From: an uncultured Sphingomonadaceae bacterium
GTDB taxonomy: Bacteria; Pseudomonadota; Alphaproteobacteria; Sphingomonadales; Sphingomonadaceae
Assembly (NCBI GenBank): GCA_947493195.1
Contig: CANLQG010000001.1
Span: forward strand, 434,001-498,000
Length of the DNA stretch: 64,000 bases
Direction of reading: 5' to 3'
Made by a program: the position numbers and the translations under genes. Positions 8,005-17,149 of this stretch are shown here, in pieces. The notes under the pieces were generated by a model. The model was given only the letters and a program-made list of their open reading frames with translations, ran no database searches and had not been told where the DNA came from. Numbering within the stretch: position 1 is the first letter of the stretch; every line of letters begins with the position of its first letter.

Positions 8005-9750
8005 CTAAAGCTCCTCAACCGCCTCGACACCCAGAATGCCCAGGCCATTGCGGATTACCTGCCCGATTTGCTGGCTAAGGAAAAGCCGTGCGGCCGAGAG
8101 ATCGGGTTCCTGTGCCACGATGATGCGTTTTTCCGCGTCATCGTTCCCCAGGTTCCAGTAGGCATGGAAAGCGGCGGCCAGATCGTAGAGATAGAACGCG
8201 ATGCGGTGCGGTTCGCGCGCGCGGGCGGCAGCTTCCACCTCGCGCGGGAACTGGGCCGCCTGCTTGACGAGCGTGAATTCATCCTCGCCCAGAAGCGAGA
8301 GCTGGTCGCTCGACGGAGCCAGACCTGCGTCCTTCGCCTTGCGCAGGATCGAGCAGATGCGCGCGTGAGCATACTGCACGTAGAAGACCGGGTTGTCCTT
8401 GCTTGCCTCAACCACCTTGGCGAAGTCGAAATCCATCTGCGCCTCGGGCTTGCGGGTCAGCATGGTGAAACGCACCACGTCCTTGCCCACTTCGTACACC
8501 ATATCGGCAATGGTGACGAAGTTGCCCGAACGCTTGGACATTTTCACCGGCTCTCCGCCGCGAAGGAGCTGCACCATCTGCACCAGCTTCACATCGAAGG
8601 GGATGGTCTTCCCCTGCCCCTCGGAAAGCGCAGCGACAGCCGCCTTGATCCGCTTCACGGTGCCGGCATGGTCCGCGCCCCAGATGTCGATCAGCGCGTC
8701 GGCATTCTCGGCCTTCTGCATGTGATAGGCGAGGTCGGCGCCGAAATAGGTCCACTTGCCGTCGGACTTCCTGATCGGGCGATCCTGGTCGTCTCCGAAC
8801 TTCGTGGAGCGGAACAGCGGCAGCTCGACCGGCTCCCAGTCATCCACCATCTTGCCCTTGGGCTGTTCCAGCACGCCGTCGTAGACGAGGTCATGCTCGC
8901 GCATCCATGCCTCGGCGGCCTCGGGCTTCTGCGCGGCCTGGAGAGCGGCTTCTGATGAAAAAACGTCGTGCTTGATGCCGAGCTGCGCGAGATCGGACTT
9001 GATCATGTCCATCATCCGTTCGACCGCATAGGCCCGGAAAATCGGCAGCCATTCGTGCTCTGGTTCATTCACGAAGCGCTGGCCGAATTCATCGGCGGCC
9101 GCCTTGCCGACAGGGACCAGGTATTCGCCGGGATACATGCCTTCTGGGATATCGCCGATATCCTCCCCCAGCGCCTCACGGTAACGCAGGTGCGCGCTAC
9201 GGGCGAGCGTATCGACCTGGCCGCCCGCGTCATTGACGTAGTATTCGCGGATCACCTCGTGCCCGGCGTGTTCCAGCAGGCTGGCAAGCGCATCGCCCAC
9301 CACCGCGCCGCGGCAATGGCCCATGTGCATGGGGCCGGTGGGGTTGGCGGAAACGTATTCGATGTTCACCCGCGTTCCGGCGCCCGCGGTCGACTTTCCG
9401 TAATCATCGCCGGTGGCGGCAATCGCTGCCACCTCGTCCAGCCAGACCGATGGCGAAAGGCGCAGGTTGATAAAGCCGGGTCCGGCAATCTCGGCACTCG
9501 TGACCGTGGGGTCGCGATCCAGGTGCTCGACAATCTTCTCCGCCAGCGCGCGCGGATTGCTCTTGGCCTGCTTCGCCAGAACCATCGCGGCATTCGTGGC
9601 AAGGTCGCCGTGCGAGGGATCTCGCGGCGGCTCCACGCTCACGTTGGCGCGGTTGGTATCAGGTGGCAGCGCACCTTCCGCTTCCAGCGCGGACAGCACG
9701 GCATCGATCTTTTCCGCATAAGCGGCGTACAGGGTCTTGTTCTCGGACAT
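8005..9750 (-). CDS. argS: Arginyl-tRNA synthetase
   Basis: A 581-residue class I aminoacyl-tRNA synthetase of normal length. The N-terminal additional domain covers about residues 1-110 (including SHGDLATNAAM). The HIGH equivalent is HMGH at 142-145, in NPTGPMHMGHCRGA. The KMSK-like signature is VKMSKRSGNFVT, and the C-terminal anticodon-binding domain contains YVQYAHARICSILRKA. It charges tRNA-Arg. It is the first gene of the minus-strand run reaching tatC. Confidence 0.97.
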   Translation of the reverse strand: MSENKTLYAAYAEKIDAVLSALEAEGALPPDTNRANVSVEPPRDPSHGDLATNAAMVLAKQAKSNPRALAEKIVEHLDRDPTVTSAEIAGPGFINLRLSPSVWLDEVAAIAATGDDYGKSTAGAGTRVNIEYVSANPTGPMHMGHCRGAVVGDALASLLEHAGHEVIREYYVNDAGGQVDTLARSAHLRYREALGEDIGDIPEGMYPGEYLVPVGKAAADEFGQRFVNEPEHEWLPIFRAYAVERMMDMIKSDLAQLGIKHDVFSSEAALQAAQKPEAAEAWMREHDLVYDGVLEQPKGKMVDDWEPVELPLFRSTKFGDDQDRPIRKSDGKWTYFGADLAYHMQKAENADALIDIWGADHAGTVKRIKAAVAALSEGQGKTIPFDVKLVQMVQLLRGGEPVKMSKRSGNFVTIADMVYEVGKDVVRFTMLTRKPEAQMDFDFAKVVEASKDNPVFYVQYAHARICSILRKAKDAGLAPSSDQLSLLGEDEFTLVKQAAQFPREVEAAARAREPHRIAFYLYDLAAAFHAYWNLGNDDAEKRIIVAQEPDLSAARLFLSQQIGQVIRNGLGILGVEAVEEL

Positions 9751-9795
9751 GGGCGAGCCGTTAGCCTGTTTGGCTGGCTGGGCAAAGCACCGGAT

Positions 9796-10446
9796 TTACC
9801 GTGTGGCGTTATACGCCAGTTGATCTTCGGTAAGCTGGAACCCGACCAGCAGCTCGAACGAGGCGCGGGCGATGGCGGCGCGCACATCGGGTTCGGTCAG
9901 CGGATCGATGGCAGCAGACTGGTCGCCTGCACGGCGCCGGCGGGTAATCCGGTCACGGATATCCTCGGGCAGGGTTGCTTCGGCGCGGTTGATATAGGCG
10001 CCTGCCGTGCCGCTTGCCTGCGCCCGCATTTCGCCGGGAGCAAAGGTTACATCCACGGTGCCGATGCGCTTCGCCACCACCGAAGTGCTGCCGCGCACCA
10101 CGGTGGAATAGTACGGCAGCGATACCGTGCGCGGGCCTGCAGTGCTGGTACGGGTGGCGACCACATCGAACGTCGCTGTGGAATAGACCATTTCCCCCGA
10201 CTCGTCGCATGTGGCACGCACATTGGTGATCGCCGCGCTTACGTCGATCGCGTCCGCCGTGCGGGCATCGGCGGGAGAGAACAGCGTCACGTCGCCGGTA
10301 TAGTCGGGAACGCCCACGGCCGGACAGACGGAGCGCAGGGCCGTGATGCCAACGCCTGTATCGACCACGATATCGCCTTCACTCCGGCAACCGCCCAGAA
10401 CCGTAAGCCCAGCCAGAGCGGTAAGTATTGCGATCCGAGCGTTCAT
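9796..10446 (-). CDS. Putative lipoprotein of unknown function
   Basis: A 216-residue protein. I place the start at ATG 10446, preceded by an AAGGA motif 8 bases upstream. It starts a lipoprotein signal peptide with lipobox LGGC (Cys at about residue 19). The open frame continues 29 codons upstream, but that part is polar and unlike a signal. The mature part has several cysteines, is rich in beta-prone Thr/Val, and ends with an RRRRAGDQ patch and an alpha-helical tail (EPDVRAAIARASFELLVGFQL). I recognise no family. It lies between argS and the divergent ispH. Confidence 0.72.
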   Translation of the reverse strand: MNARIAILTALAGLTVLGGCRSEGDIVVDTGVGITALRSVCPAVGVPDYTGDVTLFSPADARTADAIDVSAAITNVRATCDESGEMVYSTATFDVVATRTSTAGPRTVSLPYYSTVVRGSTSVVAKRIGTVDVTFAPGEMRAQASGTAGAYINRAEATLPEDIRDRITRRRRAGDQSAAIDPLTEPDVRAAIARASFELLVGFQLTEDQLAYNATR

Positions 10447-10550
10447 TCCCATTCCTTGTATCATTCCGGCCTTGCTGGTGCAGGCAGTAATTTCGATCCG
10501 CGTGGCCCTAGCCCTTTCGCGGGTAGGCGACAACAGCTAGAGATACCTCC

Positions 10551-11525
10551 ATGAACGCCCCCTTTCAGGAAAATCGCGCCCCCGGCGAAAAATCGCCGCT
10601 CAAGGTGCTCATCGCCGCCCCGCGCGGATTCTGCGCCGGTGTGGACCGTGCCATCGAGATCGTCGAGAAGGCGATCGATAAGTACGGCGCGCCCGTCTAT
10701 GTCCGGCACGAGATCGTGCACAACCGCTATGTGGTTGATGGCCTGAAGGAAAAGGGCGCCGTGTTCGTCGAGGAACTGGACGAGGTGCCGGACGACATGC
10801 CGGTGGTGTTCAGCGCCCACGGCGTGCCCAAATCCGTGCCGGCAGAGGCGCAGCGGCGCGAGATGATCTATGTCGATGCCACCTGCCCGCTCGTGTCGAA
10901 AGTCCATCGCCAGGCAGAGCGCCTGATCGAGAAGGACAAGCACATCATCTTCATCGGCCATGAAGGCCATCCAGAGGTGATCGGCACCATGGGTCAGGTG
11001 CCCGATGGGCAGATGACGCTGGTAGAAACCGTGGACGACGTGGCAACGCTGCCCTTCTCGGCGCAGGACAAGCTGTCCTTCCTCACGCAGACCACCCTTT
11101 CGGTGGACGATACCGCGGAAATCGTGCGCGCCCTGCAGGGACGCTATCCCCATATCGTCGCCCCGAAGGCAGAGGATATCTGTTACGCCACCTCCAACCG
11201 GCAGGAAGCGGTGAAGGCCATGGCGCCCGCCTGCGACCTGGTACTGGTGATCGGCGCGCCCAATTCGTCGAACTCGCTGCGGCTTGTCGAAGTGGCCGAA
11301 CGCCTTGGAACGACAGCGCGGCTGATCCAGCGCGCTTCCGAAATCAATCGCGAATGGCTGGATGGTGTCGGCACCATCGGTATCACCGCAGGCGCCAGCG
11401 CGCCCGAAGTGCTGGTGCGCGAAGTTGTCGCGAAGCTGGGTGAATGGCGCGCGGTGAGCGAGGAAAAGATTCGCACGGCGGAGGAGAAAATGACTTTCAA
11501 GCTGCCGCGCCAGCTTACCGAGTAG
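10551..11525 (+). CDS. ispH: 4-hydroxy-3-methylbut-2-enyl diphosphate reductase
   Basis: A 324-residue IspH (LytB), the last enzyme of the MEP isoprenoid pathway, which reduces HMBPP to IPP and DMAPP. The three [4Fe-4S] cysteines are at 28 ([12 protein letters not shown]), 112 (DATCPLV) and 211 ([10 protein letters not shown]). The conserved histidines are in VRHEIVHN and [10 protein letters not shown]. The length is typical. It begins a plus-strand group with thrB (10-base gap) and rnhA. Confidence 0.97.
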   Translation: MNAPFQENRAPGEKSPLKVLIAAPRGFCAGVDRAIEIVEKAIDKYGAPVYVRHEIVHNRYVVDGLKEKGAVFVEELDEVPDDMPVVFSAHGVPKSVPAEAQRREMIYVDATCPLVSKVHRQAERLIEKDKHIIFIGHEGHPEVIGTMGQVPDGQMTLVETVDDVATLPFSAQDKLSFLTQTTLSVDDTAEIVRALQGRYPHIVAPKAEDICYATSNRQEAVKAMAPACDLVLVIGAPNSSNSLRLVEVAERLGTTARLIQRASEINREWLDGVGTIGITAGASAPEVLVREVVAKLGEWRAVSEEKIRTAEEKMTFKLPRQLTE

Positions 11526-11535
11526 GCAAGCGGGC

Positions 11536-12510
11536 ATGGCCGTCTATACGCAGCTTTCGGCGGAAGTCCTGGGCGACCTGATCGCGCAGTACGATGTCGG
11601 CCAGCTGGTGTCGGCCAAGGGTATTGCCGAGGGTGTGTCCAACTCCAACTGGCTGGTGGAGACGACCGGCAGCGCGGCCAACGGCAGGCGCTTCATCCTC
11701 ACCATGTACGAACGCCGCATCGATATTGCGGAATTGCCGTTTTTCCTGGGCCTGCTCGATCACCTCGCGGCAAACGGGTGCCCCGTGCCGCGAACGATCC
11801 ATGACAGGTCGGGCGCTTCCTCGCGCATGCTGCATGGCAAGGCAGTGGCGCTGATCGAATTCCTGCCCGGCGTTTCGGTGGGGCAACCGACACCGGCGCA
11901 GTCTCGCAGCGTAGGCCGGGTGCTGGCCGAAATGCATGCCAGGGCGCAGGACTTTTCCGAAACGCGCGCCAATGATCTGGATCCCCATGCCTCGGCCCGG
12001 GTACTCGCGGATTGCGGAGAGGACGCCCTGCGAGCGATCGACCCCGTCCTGCCGGCAATGATTGGCATGGCAGACGAGGTCGCTGGGAATTGGCCGCAGG
12101 ACCTACCCCAGTCGATTATCCACTCGGACCTGTTTCCGGACAACGTGCTGATGCTGGGCGAGACTGTCAGCGCCCTCATCGACTTCTACTTCGCCTGTAA
12201 TGATGCCATGGCATACGACCTTGCCGTGACCCATGCGGCCTGGAGCTTCAGCGACGATGGCCGCGACTTTCGCCCCGATGTGGGACGCGCGCTGATCGAG
12301 GGATACGAAGGCGTGCGGCCTCTGGCACAGGATGAACGCGAGGCACTGCCGCTGCTGGCACAGGGCGCTGCCCTGCGGTTCATTTCCAGCAGGGCGCAGG
12401 ACTGGATCGATACGCCGGCAGATGCGCTGGTGACGAAGAAGGATCCGATGGATTTCGTGCGCAGGCTGGAATTCTACCGGCGCGAAGGGAAGGACGTGTT
12501 TGCCGCGTGA
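11536..12510 (+). CDS. thrB: Homoserine kinase, APH-fold type (ThrB)
   Basis: A 324-residue homoserine kinase of the aminoglycoside-phosphotransferase fold, the form used in alphaproteobacteria and pseudomonads rather than the GHMP form. It phosphorylates homoserine on the way to threonine. The family N-terminus MAVYTQLS and the [11 protein letters not shown] motif are visible. The catalytic loop is [10 protein letters not shown] and the metal-binding segment is [10 protein letters not shown]. The stop overlaps the GTG start of rnhA. Confidence 0.94.
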   Translation: MAVYTQLSAEVLGDLIAQYDVGQLVSAKGIAEGVSNSNWLVETTGSAANGRRFILTMYERRIDIAELPFFLGLLDHLAANGCPVPRTIHDRSGASSRMLHGKAVALIEFLPGVSVGQPTPAQSRSVGRVLAEMHARAQDFSETRANDLDPHASARVLADCGEDALRAIDPVLPAMIGMADEVAGNWPQDLPQSIIHSDLFPDNVLMLGETVSALIDFYFACNDAMAYDLAVTHAAWSFSDDGRDFRPDVGRALIEGYEGVRPLAQDEREALPLLAQGAALRFISSRAQDWIDTPADALVTKKDPMDFVRRLEFYRREGKDVFAA

Positions 12511-12941
12511 AGCATGTGGAAATCTTCACAGATGGAGCCTGCAAGGGCAATCCCGGGCCTGGCGGCTGGGGGGCTCTGCTGCGCATGGGCCGGCACGAGA
12601 AGGAGATGTTCGGCTCCGATCCCGAAACGACCAACAACCGCATGGAAATGACCGCCGCGCTACAGGCGCTGAACGCCTTGATCGAACCGTGCGAAGTGAC
12701 CCTGCACACCGACAGCCGCTACCTGATCGACGGCATGACCAAGTGGATAGAGGGCTGGAAAAAGCGCGGCTGGATCAACGCAAGCAAGAAGCCGGTGCGC
12801 AATGCCGACCTGTGGCATGACCTGATCGAGGCCGCCAAGCCGCACAGAATTAGATGGGAATGGGTGAAAGGCCACAGCGGCCACCCTGAAAACGAACGTG
12901 TCGACCGCCTCGCCAGCGACGCGGCCGACAGCGCCCGCTAA
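12507..12941 (+). CDS. rnhA: Ribonuclease HI
   Basis: A 144-residue type 1 RNase H that cleaves the RNA strand of RNA-DNA hybrids. The catalytic DEDD set is D9 ([16 protein letters not shown]), E47 (NNRMEMTA), D69 ([10 protein letters not shown]) and D133 (NERVDRLA), with the His in WVKGHSG at about 123. The start is GTG at 12507, inside the thrB stop (GTGA overlap). The two-gene thrB-rnhA unit is common in related genomes. Confidence 0.96.
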   Translation: MKHVEIFTDGACKGNPGPGGWGALLRMGRHEKEMFGSDPETTNNRMEMTAALQALNALIEPCEVTLHTDSRYLIDGMTKWIEGWKKRGWINASKKPVRNADLWHDLIEAAKPHRIRWEWVKGHSGHPENERVDRLASDAADSAR

Positions 12942-12944
12942 GCC

Positions 12945-13121
12945 TCAGCTTTCGTCGACGATCTCGGCCCCCGGGCCATTCTTCTGGATCGATTCGATGG
13001 CGTTCTTGGCACCCGTCTTAGAAGCGTAGCCCTCGGTCGAGAACATGATCTCGTCATTGTACTTGAAGCGGACGCGGAATTCGCCGGCCTTGTCTTTGTA
13101 GATCTGGAAATGGTGTGCCAT
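12945..13121 (-). CDS. YegP-like DUF1508 protein
   Basis: A 58-residue single-copy DUF1508 (YegP) domain: FQIYKDKAGEFRVRFK near the start, then SKTGAKNAIESIQKN. The domain is a small beta-beta-alpha fold of unknown biochemical role. I use ATG 13121. The 14 extra residues of the open frame upstream are not part of the domain. It converges on rnhA with a 3-base gap and no visible terminator hairpin between them. Confidence 0.85.
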   Translation of the reverse strand: MAHHFQIYKDKAGEFRVRFKYNDEIMFSTEGYASKTGAKNAIESIQKNGPGAEIVDES

Positions 13122-13201
13122 TCGTGTGGTCTCCCGTTGGTGTGTCAGCGGGCACCATAACAAACATCAAAGCCTTGGCTAGGGCGAGGAAATGCCAATC
13201 C

Positions 13202-14302
13202 TCAACTGGCGAAACGTCGCGGCGAATACAGGCCCTCGTCCAGATCGCGCGTCATCGCGTCGCGCGGATGGCGCAGCAGCAACTGGGCGGCAAAGCGGGC
13301 TGCGGCAGGCGCGGTCTGGATGCCATAGCCACCCTGCCCGGCAAACCAGAACAGACCCTCTATCGCCGGGTCGTAGCCATAAACCGGCAGGCGATCGGGA
13401 GCGAAGCTGCGCAGGCCAGCCCACTTGCGCTCCACAGCCTCAATTTCCCAGTCCACTACGTTCTGGAAACGGTCGATGGCCAGGGCAACGTCATACTCTT
13501 CCGGCGCCGCATCGCAGGCTTCACTCGGCGTTTCGTCGTGTGGGCTGAGCCAGATGCGTCCGTTCTCGGGCCGGAAATAGAAGTCGCCCGCGATATCCAG
13601 CGTCAGCGGCAAGTCAGAAGGCGGCGCCGGATCGACGCGCAACTGCACCACTGTCCGCCTTAGCGGCCGGATGCCGAGCGCACGCGCGCCCAGCGCTTGC
13701 GCCACGCTATCCGCCCACGCGCCCGCAGCATTCACCACCACGTTCGCACGCAGTTCGCCCGCCGCACCGAAATCGAGACGCCAGCCGTCCCCCTCGCGCT
13801 CGGCGGAGTGCAAGGTGTGCCGCGTGCGCAGTTCCACTTTCGCCGCTTTCGCGCGGGAGAGGTAGTGCTGGTGCAGGCCGGCCACATCGATATCGGCGCA
13901 GTTCGGCTGGCTGATCGCCTGTGTCCATTCCGCGCGCACGCCTGGCAGGCGCTGCTCCAACCCGTCCCGGTCCAGTCGCCGGATAGTCACGTCCGAATCG
14001 GCAAAGCGCTCCATAAAGGCCTCGACCTCGGCTTTCTGCCCCTTACGCGCTACATACAGACCGCCGCGCGGCGTCAGGAAACCACCGTCCATCAGGTAAC
14101 CGCCGGAAGCCAGGGTGAGCGGGACGATGTCCGGGCCGCCATAGCATTCCTCGCGAAAGGCGGCGGAGCGGCCGGTGGTGTGATAGCCGGGATAGTCTTC
14201 CGCTTCGCACAGCACGACGCGCGCATGCGGACCCAGTTCGGCAGCAATGCTAGCACCCGCCATGCCGGCACCAATAACGGCGATATCGAAGACTTCGCTC
14301 AC
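13202..14302 (-). CDS. FAD-dependent oxidoreductase, DAO fold (D-amino-acid dehydrogenase-like)
   Basis: A 366-residue flavoenzyme. The dinucleotide-binding motif GAGMAGASIAAEL is at about residues 11-23, and the flavin-contacting YHTTGRSAAF is near 40. The C-terminal signature is FWFAGQGGYGIQTAPAAA. The arrangement most resembles bacterial D-arginine dehydrogenase (DauA) and related D-amino-acid dehydrogenases, but substrate residues cannot be assigned with confidence. It probably oxidises amino acids to imino acids in the cytoplasm. It lies 9 bases downstream of the lysophospholipase-like gene, on the same strand. Confidence 0.85.
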   Translation of the reverse strand: MSEVFDIAVIGAGMAGASIAAELGPHARVVLCEAEDYPGYHTTGRSAAFREECYGGPDIVPLTLASGGYLMDGGFLTPRGGLYVARKGQKAEVEAFMERFADSDVTIRRLDRDGLEQRLPGVRAEWTQAISQPNCADIDVAGLHQHYLSRAKAAKVELRTRHTLHSAEREGDGWRLDFGAAGELRANVVVNAAGAWADSVAQALGARALGIRPLRRTVVQLRVDPAPPSDLPLTLDIAGDFYFRPENGRIWLSPHDETPSEACDAAPEEYDVALAIDRFQNVVDWEIEAVERKWAGLRSFAPDRLPVYGYDPAIEGLFWFAGQGGYGIQTAPAAARFAAQLLLRHPRDAMTRDLDEGLYSPRRFAS

Positions 14303-14311
14303 TTCTGCAAC

Positions 14312-15265
14312 TTACCCTGGCACGCGGCGAGAAAGGAATTCGTCGATAGCGGCAAGCGCCCGGTTTCGCACACTATCCTCTTCCCGCAGGATTTCGTGCC
14401 GCGCCTCTTCACCGAAAATCAGCGCCTCGGCATCGGGCAATCGGGCAATCGCCGTGCGGATGGCCGCCGGGCTGACCAGCCGGTCTGCCTCGGTCGCGAC
14501 GAAGAACACAGGGATCGCTACCGATTCGAGCGCGCCGGGACGAAACAGGGCGGTGGAACTGACCGCCGCAGCCCTTACCCAAGCCCAGCTTCCCGGTCCC
14601 AGTCGCAGCTCGGGACGATGCGCTCGCCACCAGGCCTCGTCCTCGTAACGCTCCGCATCGTGGGTGAGAAGGTTCTGGCGGTTGGCGATCTTGCTGCCGG
14701 GCTTCTCGCTGATTTTCCAGGCCGGGCGTTTCGCATCGCCAAGGCGGGCCATGGCGCCCGACAGCCAGCGCTTTACCGGCAAGGGCACGAGTTCGGGTAA
14801 CACGTCCAGCATCGGTGCCGAAAGGATCATGGCATCGGGAACAGGGTCGAGCGCTCCTTCCATGACGGCGCGCAGGGTCAGGTGCCCGCCCATCGAATGG
14901 CCTGCCAACACCAGCGGTCCGTCGCGCCCCGGTGCCCAGCCCTTCCAGAAGAGGGAAAGGTCGGCGATCCAGAGGCTGAAATCCTCGATATGGCCGGTGG
15001 CATCGTCGTTGCCGAGCCGGCCCGATCCTGCCTGGCCCCGCCAGTCCGCAGCGCTGACCCGCCATCCCTGTTGCCGCCAGTGTTCGAAGGTTTCGAGGTA
15101 TTTCTCGTAGGCATCGCCGCGCCCGGCCATGAACAGGATCGACCCGCGCACGGTTACCCCGGCGGGCGGCTCGCTCCAGTCGATGATGCGGATCTGGTGA
15201 CCGTCGACGGCCTCCCACATGCTCTCCCTGGCGTCCTCGGGAATGGCCCGCCGATCGAAATCCAC
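14312..15265 (-). CDS. Alpha/beta hydrolase, lysophospholipase (PldB)-like
   Basis: About 317 residues if started at GTG 15265. The nucleophile elbow is LAGHSMGGHLTLRA. The oxyanion-side strand is SILFMAGRGDAYEKY and the late acid/histidine region is FVATEADRLVSP ... GEEARHEIL, all typical of monoacylglycerol lipase/lysophospholipase (Hydrolase_4) enzymes. No ATG lies near the domain start. GTG 15265 begins VDFDRRAIP, where homologues begin, but it has no good ribosome site. A perfect AGGAGG (15298-15303) points instead to an in-frame ATT at 15290-15292, which would add 9 residues. The open frame further upstream overlaps cpaA and is spurious. Confidence 0.85.
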   Translation of the reverse strand: MDFDRRAIPEDARESMWEAVDGHQIRIIDWSEPPAGVTVRGSILFMAGRGDAYEKYLETFEHWRQQGWRVSAADWRGQAGSGRLGNDDATGHIEDFSLWIADLSLFWKGWAPGRDGPLVLAGHSMGGHLTLRAVMEGALDPVPDAMILSAPMLDVLPELVPLPVKRWLSGAMARLGDAKRPAWKISEKPGSKIANRQNLLTHDAERYEDEAWWRAHRPELRLGPGSWAWVRAAAVSSTALFRPGALESVAIPVFFVATEADRLVSPAAIRTAIARLPDAEALIFGEEARHEILREEDSVRNRALAAIDEFLSRRVPG

Positions 15266-15289
15266 AGGAACAAGGGTACTCGCTTGGCT

Positions 15290-15303
15290 AATTCCAACCT
15301 CCT
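15290..15303 (-). promoter_or_regulatory. Strong Shine-Dalgarno placed before an ATT codon
   Basis: Read on the minus strand, AGGAGG is followed after 5 bases by ATT in the frame of the lysophospholipase gene. No ATG, GTG or TTG in frame lies at a usual distance; the next candidate is GTG 29 bases from the motif. Either translation starts at ATT, or the motif is coincidental and the GTG is used. Confidence 0.45.
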
Positions 15304-15371
15304 GCCTTTGGTTACTTTTTGGTAAGCCATGCACGCTAGCACAAGGCTCGAAGGATAATTCGGGGGCCTCG

Positions 15372-15872
15372 ATGCTAGACGATCCAATCAAGTACGGACT
15401 GCTTGCCGCATTGGCAATTGCGCTGATCTGGGCAGCCGTGACGGACCTCAAGAGCCGTCGAATCGCCAATTGGCTGAACGCCGTCATCGCCATCGGCGCG
15501 CCGGTGTTCTGGTTTGCCAGCGACTTCGCCCTGTGGCCCGACGTGGCCATCCAGATCGGGCTGGGCCTGCTCGTCTTCACCATTTGCAGCCTGCTGTTCG
15601 CCATCCGCCAGATGGGCGGCGGCGATGTGAAGCTGCTGACCGCGCTGTCGCTGTGGATGACGCCAATGGTGCTGCTCAAGCTCGTCATCATCATGGCGCT
15701 GCTGGGCGGCGTGCTCACCCTGCTGGTCGGAATCCGCAACGTGATGACCCGGCGCAACAAGGAAAAGACCCGCTGGCAGGTGCCCTACGGCGTGGCGATT
15801 TCCGCCGCCGGCCTGTGGATCATCGGCACCATGACAATGAACGCATCCGCCCTGGCAGCAGCCGGGCAGTGA
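15372..15872 (+). CDS. cpaA: Prepilin peptidase CpaA/TadV
   Basis: A 166-residue short-form type IV prepilin peptidase, an inner-membrane aspartyl protease that cleaves Flp-type prepilins. It has several membrane helices. The two catalytic aspartates are expected in AVTDLKSRRIANW (first) and GGGDVKLLTALSLW (second, the GxGD motif). The N-terminal methylase region of PilD is absent, as in the CpaA/TadV class. It starts the plus-strand tad cluster, 87 bases before cpaB. No Flp pilin gene lies beside it in this window. Confidence 0.92.
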   Translation: MLDDPIKYGLLAALAIALIWAAVTDLKSRRIANWLNAVIAIGAPVFWFASDFALWPDVAIQIGLGLLVFTICSLLFAIRQMGGGDVKLLTALSLWMTPMVLLKLVIIMALLGGVLTLLVGIRNVMTRRNKEKTRWQVPYGVAISAAGLWIIGTMTMNASALAAAGQ

Positions 15873-15959
15873 AGATTCCAGTGAACCTGATTTTAACCAA
15901 TCCCGCCGTATTCGGCACATTGCAAATTGCACGGACCATCTGAGGGGGCTTGACGCACC

Positions 15960-17084
15960 ATGGACAAGAAGAAACTTATTCTGCTGGTGGGGGCGCTGAT
16001 CGTTGCGATCGGCACTGCTTTCCTCGCCCGCAGCATGTTCGCCGGTGCCGCGGCACCCCAGGCCGAGGCTGCCGCCGAAGTCGAGCCGACCGGTCCGAAA
16101 GTGCTGGTGGCCAAGCGCGGCCTGCCCGTCGGCACGATCGTGACCGCCGATGCCGTGGCCTACCAGCTGTGGCCGCAGGAACTGGTGCAGGATGCCTACT
16201 TCATCGATGGAGAGGCCAACATGGAATCCCTGCTGGGTACTGTCGTGCGCCACCCTATTACCGCCGGTGAACCCGTAACCCAGGGCTCACTTGTCGCACC
16301 TGGCGACCGCGGCTTCCTGGCCGCAGCGCTTGGCCCGGGCATGCGCGCCGTTACCGTACCGGTTTCCGCACGCACCGGTGTGGCCGGCTTCGTATTCCCC
16401 GGCGACCGTGTGGACATGGTGCTGACCCAGACCGTATCAGGTGACGAGGGCGAAGCCCTGCGCACGTCCGAAACGATCCTCACCAATCTGCGCGTCCTTG
16501 CCACCGACCAGTCGACGGAAACCACCACGACCGAAGACGGTCGCACCGTGGTTCGCGCCTTTCGTACGGTGACCATGGAAGTGACGCCGCGCATCGCCGA
16601 GAAGATTGCCGTGGCCCAGACCATCGGTACGCTCAGCCTGTCGCTGCGCTCCATCGCCGACAACCAGGCCGAACTGGAACAGGCCATCGCCTCTGGTGAT
16701 GTGAACCTGCCCAGCAATGCCTCTCCCGAAGAGGAAGAGCGCCTGCTGCGCGCCGCCATGTCGCGCCCTGGTGAAGGTGCCACCACCTTCCAGACCGGCG
16801 GCGACGTCTCTCGCTTCCAGCGTCGCTCCGTGCCTCCGCAGGGTGGTGGCAATAACAATAACAACAACCGTGGCGGCGGCGGTGGCGGCGAAGCTGCCGT
16901 GCCGATGACCCCGGCGATCTCTGCCAGTGCCACACCGTCCGGCCCGACCGTGCGCGTGACCCGCGGCAAGGCCACCACCGTCACTCCCGTCGATCGCGGC
17001 GCGGGTGCCCTGCTCGACCGCCAGACCAGTGCCATGGGCGAAGGTGCCCGGGTGGCCCCGGTCGGCATGTCGACCCTGCGGTGA
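15960..17084 (+). CDS. cpaB: Flp pilus assembly protein CpaB/RcpC
   Basis: A 374-residue periplasmic pilus-assembly protein. One N-terminal membrane anchor (KKLILLVGALIVAIGTAFLA) is followed by an SAF domain (VLVAKRGLPVGTIVTADAV) and the RcpC region (RAVTVPVSARTGVAGFVFPGDRVDM). CpaB associates with the secretin. The C-terminal quarter is low complexity, with consecutive Asn codons and then Gly codons (about 16848-16890), and is probably disordered. The stop overlaps a GTG in the cpaC frame. The Shine-Dalgarno (GAGGGGG) is distant from the ATG. Confidence 0.93.
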   Translation: MDKKKLILLVGALIVAIGTAFLARSMFAGAAAPQAEAAAEVEPTGPKVLVAKRGLPVGTIVTADAVAYQLWPQELVQDAYFIDGEANMESLLGTVVRHPITAGEPVTQGSLVAPGDRGFLAAALGPGMRAVTVPVSARTGVAGFVFPGDRVDMVLTQTVSGDEGEALRTSETILTNLRVLATDQSTETTTTEDGRTVVRAFRTVTMEVTPRIAEKIAVAQTIGTLSLSLRSIADNQAELEQAIASGDVNLPSNASPEEEERLLRAAMSRPGEGATTFQTGGDVSRFQRRSVPPQGGGNNNNNNRGGGGGGEAAVPMTPAISASATPSGPTVRVTRGKATTVTPVDRGAGALLDRQTSAMGEGARVAPVGMSTLR

Positions 17085-17149
17085 TCGCCATGATTATCAG
17101 CAACATCATACCCACACGTTCTTCAATCAACGCACCGAGAGGCAAGACG

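Noticed and set aside
15905-15935. Sigma-54-like promoter before cpaB (CGGCAC ... TTGCA)
   Set aside because: The two boxes are present but the spacing between GG and GC does not fit the strict -24/-12 arrangement.
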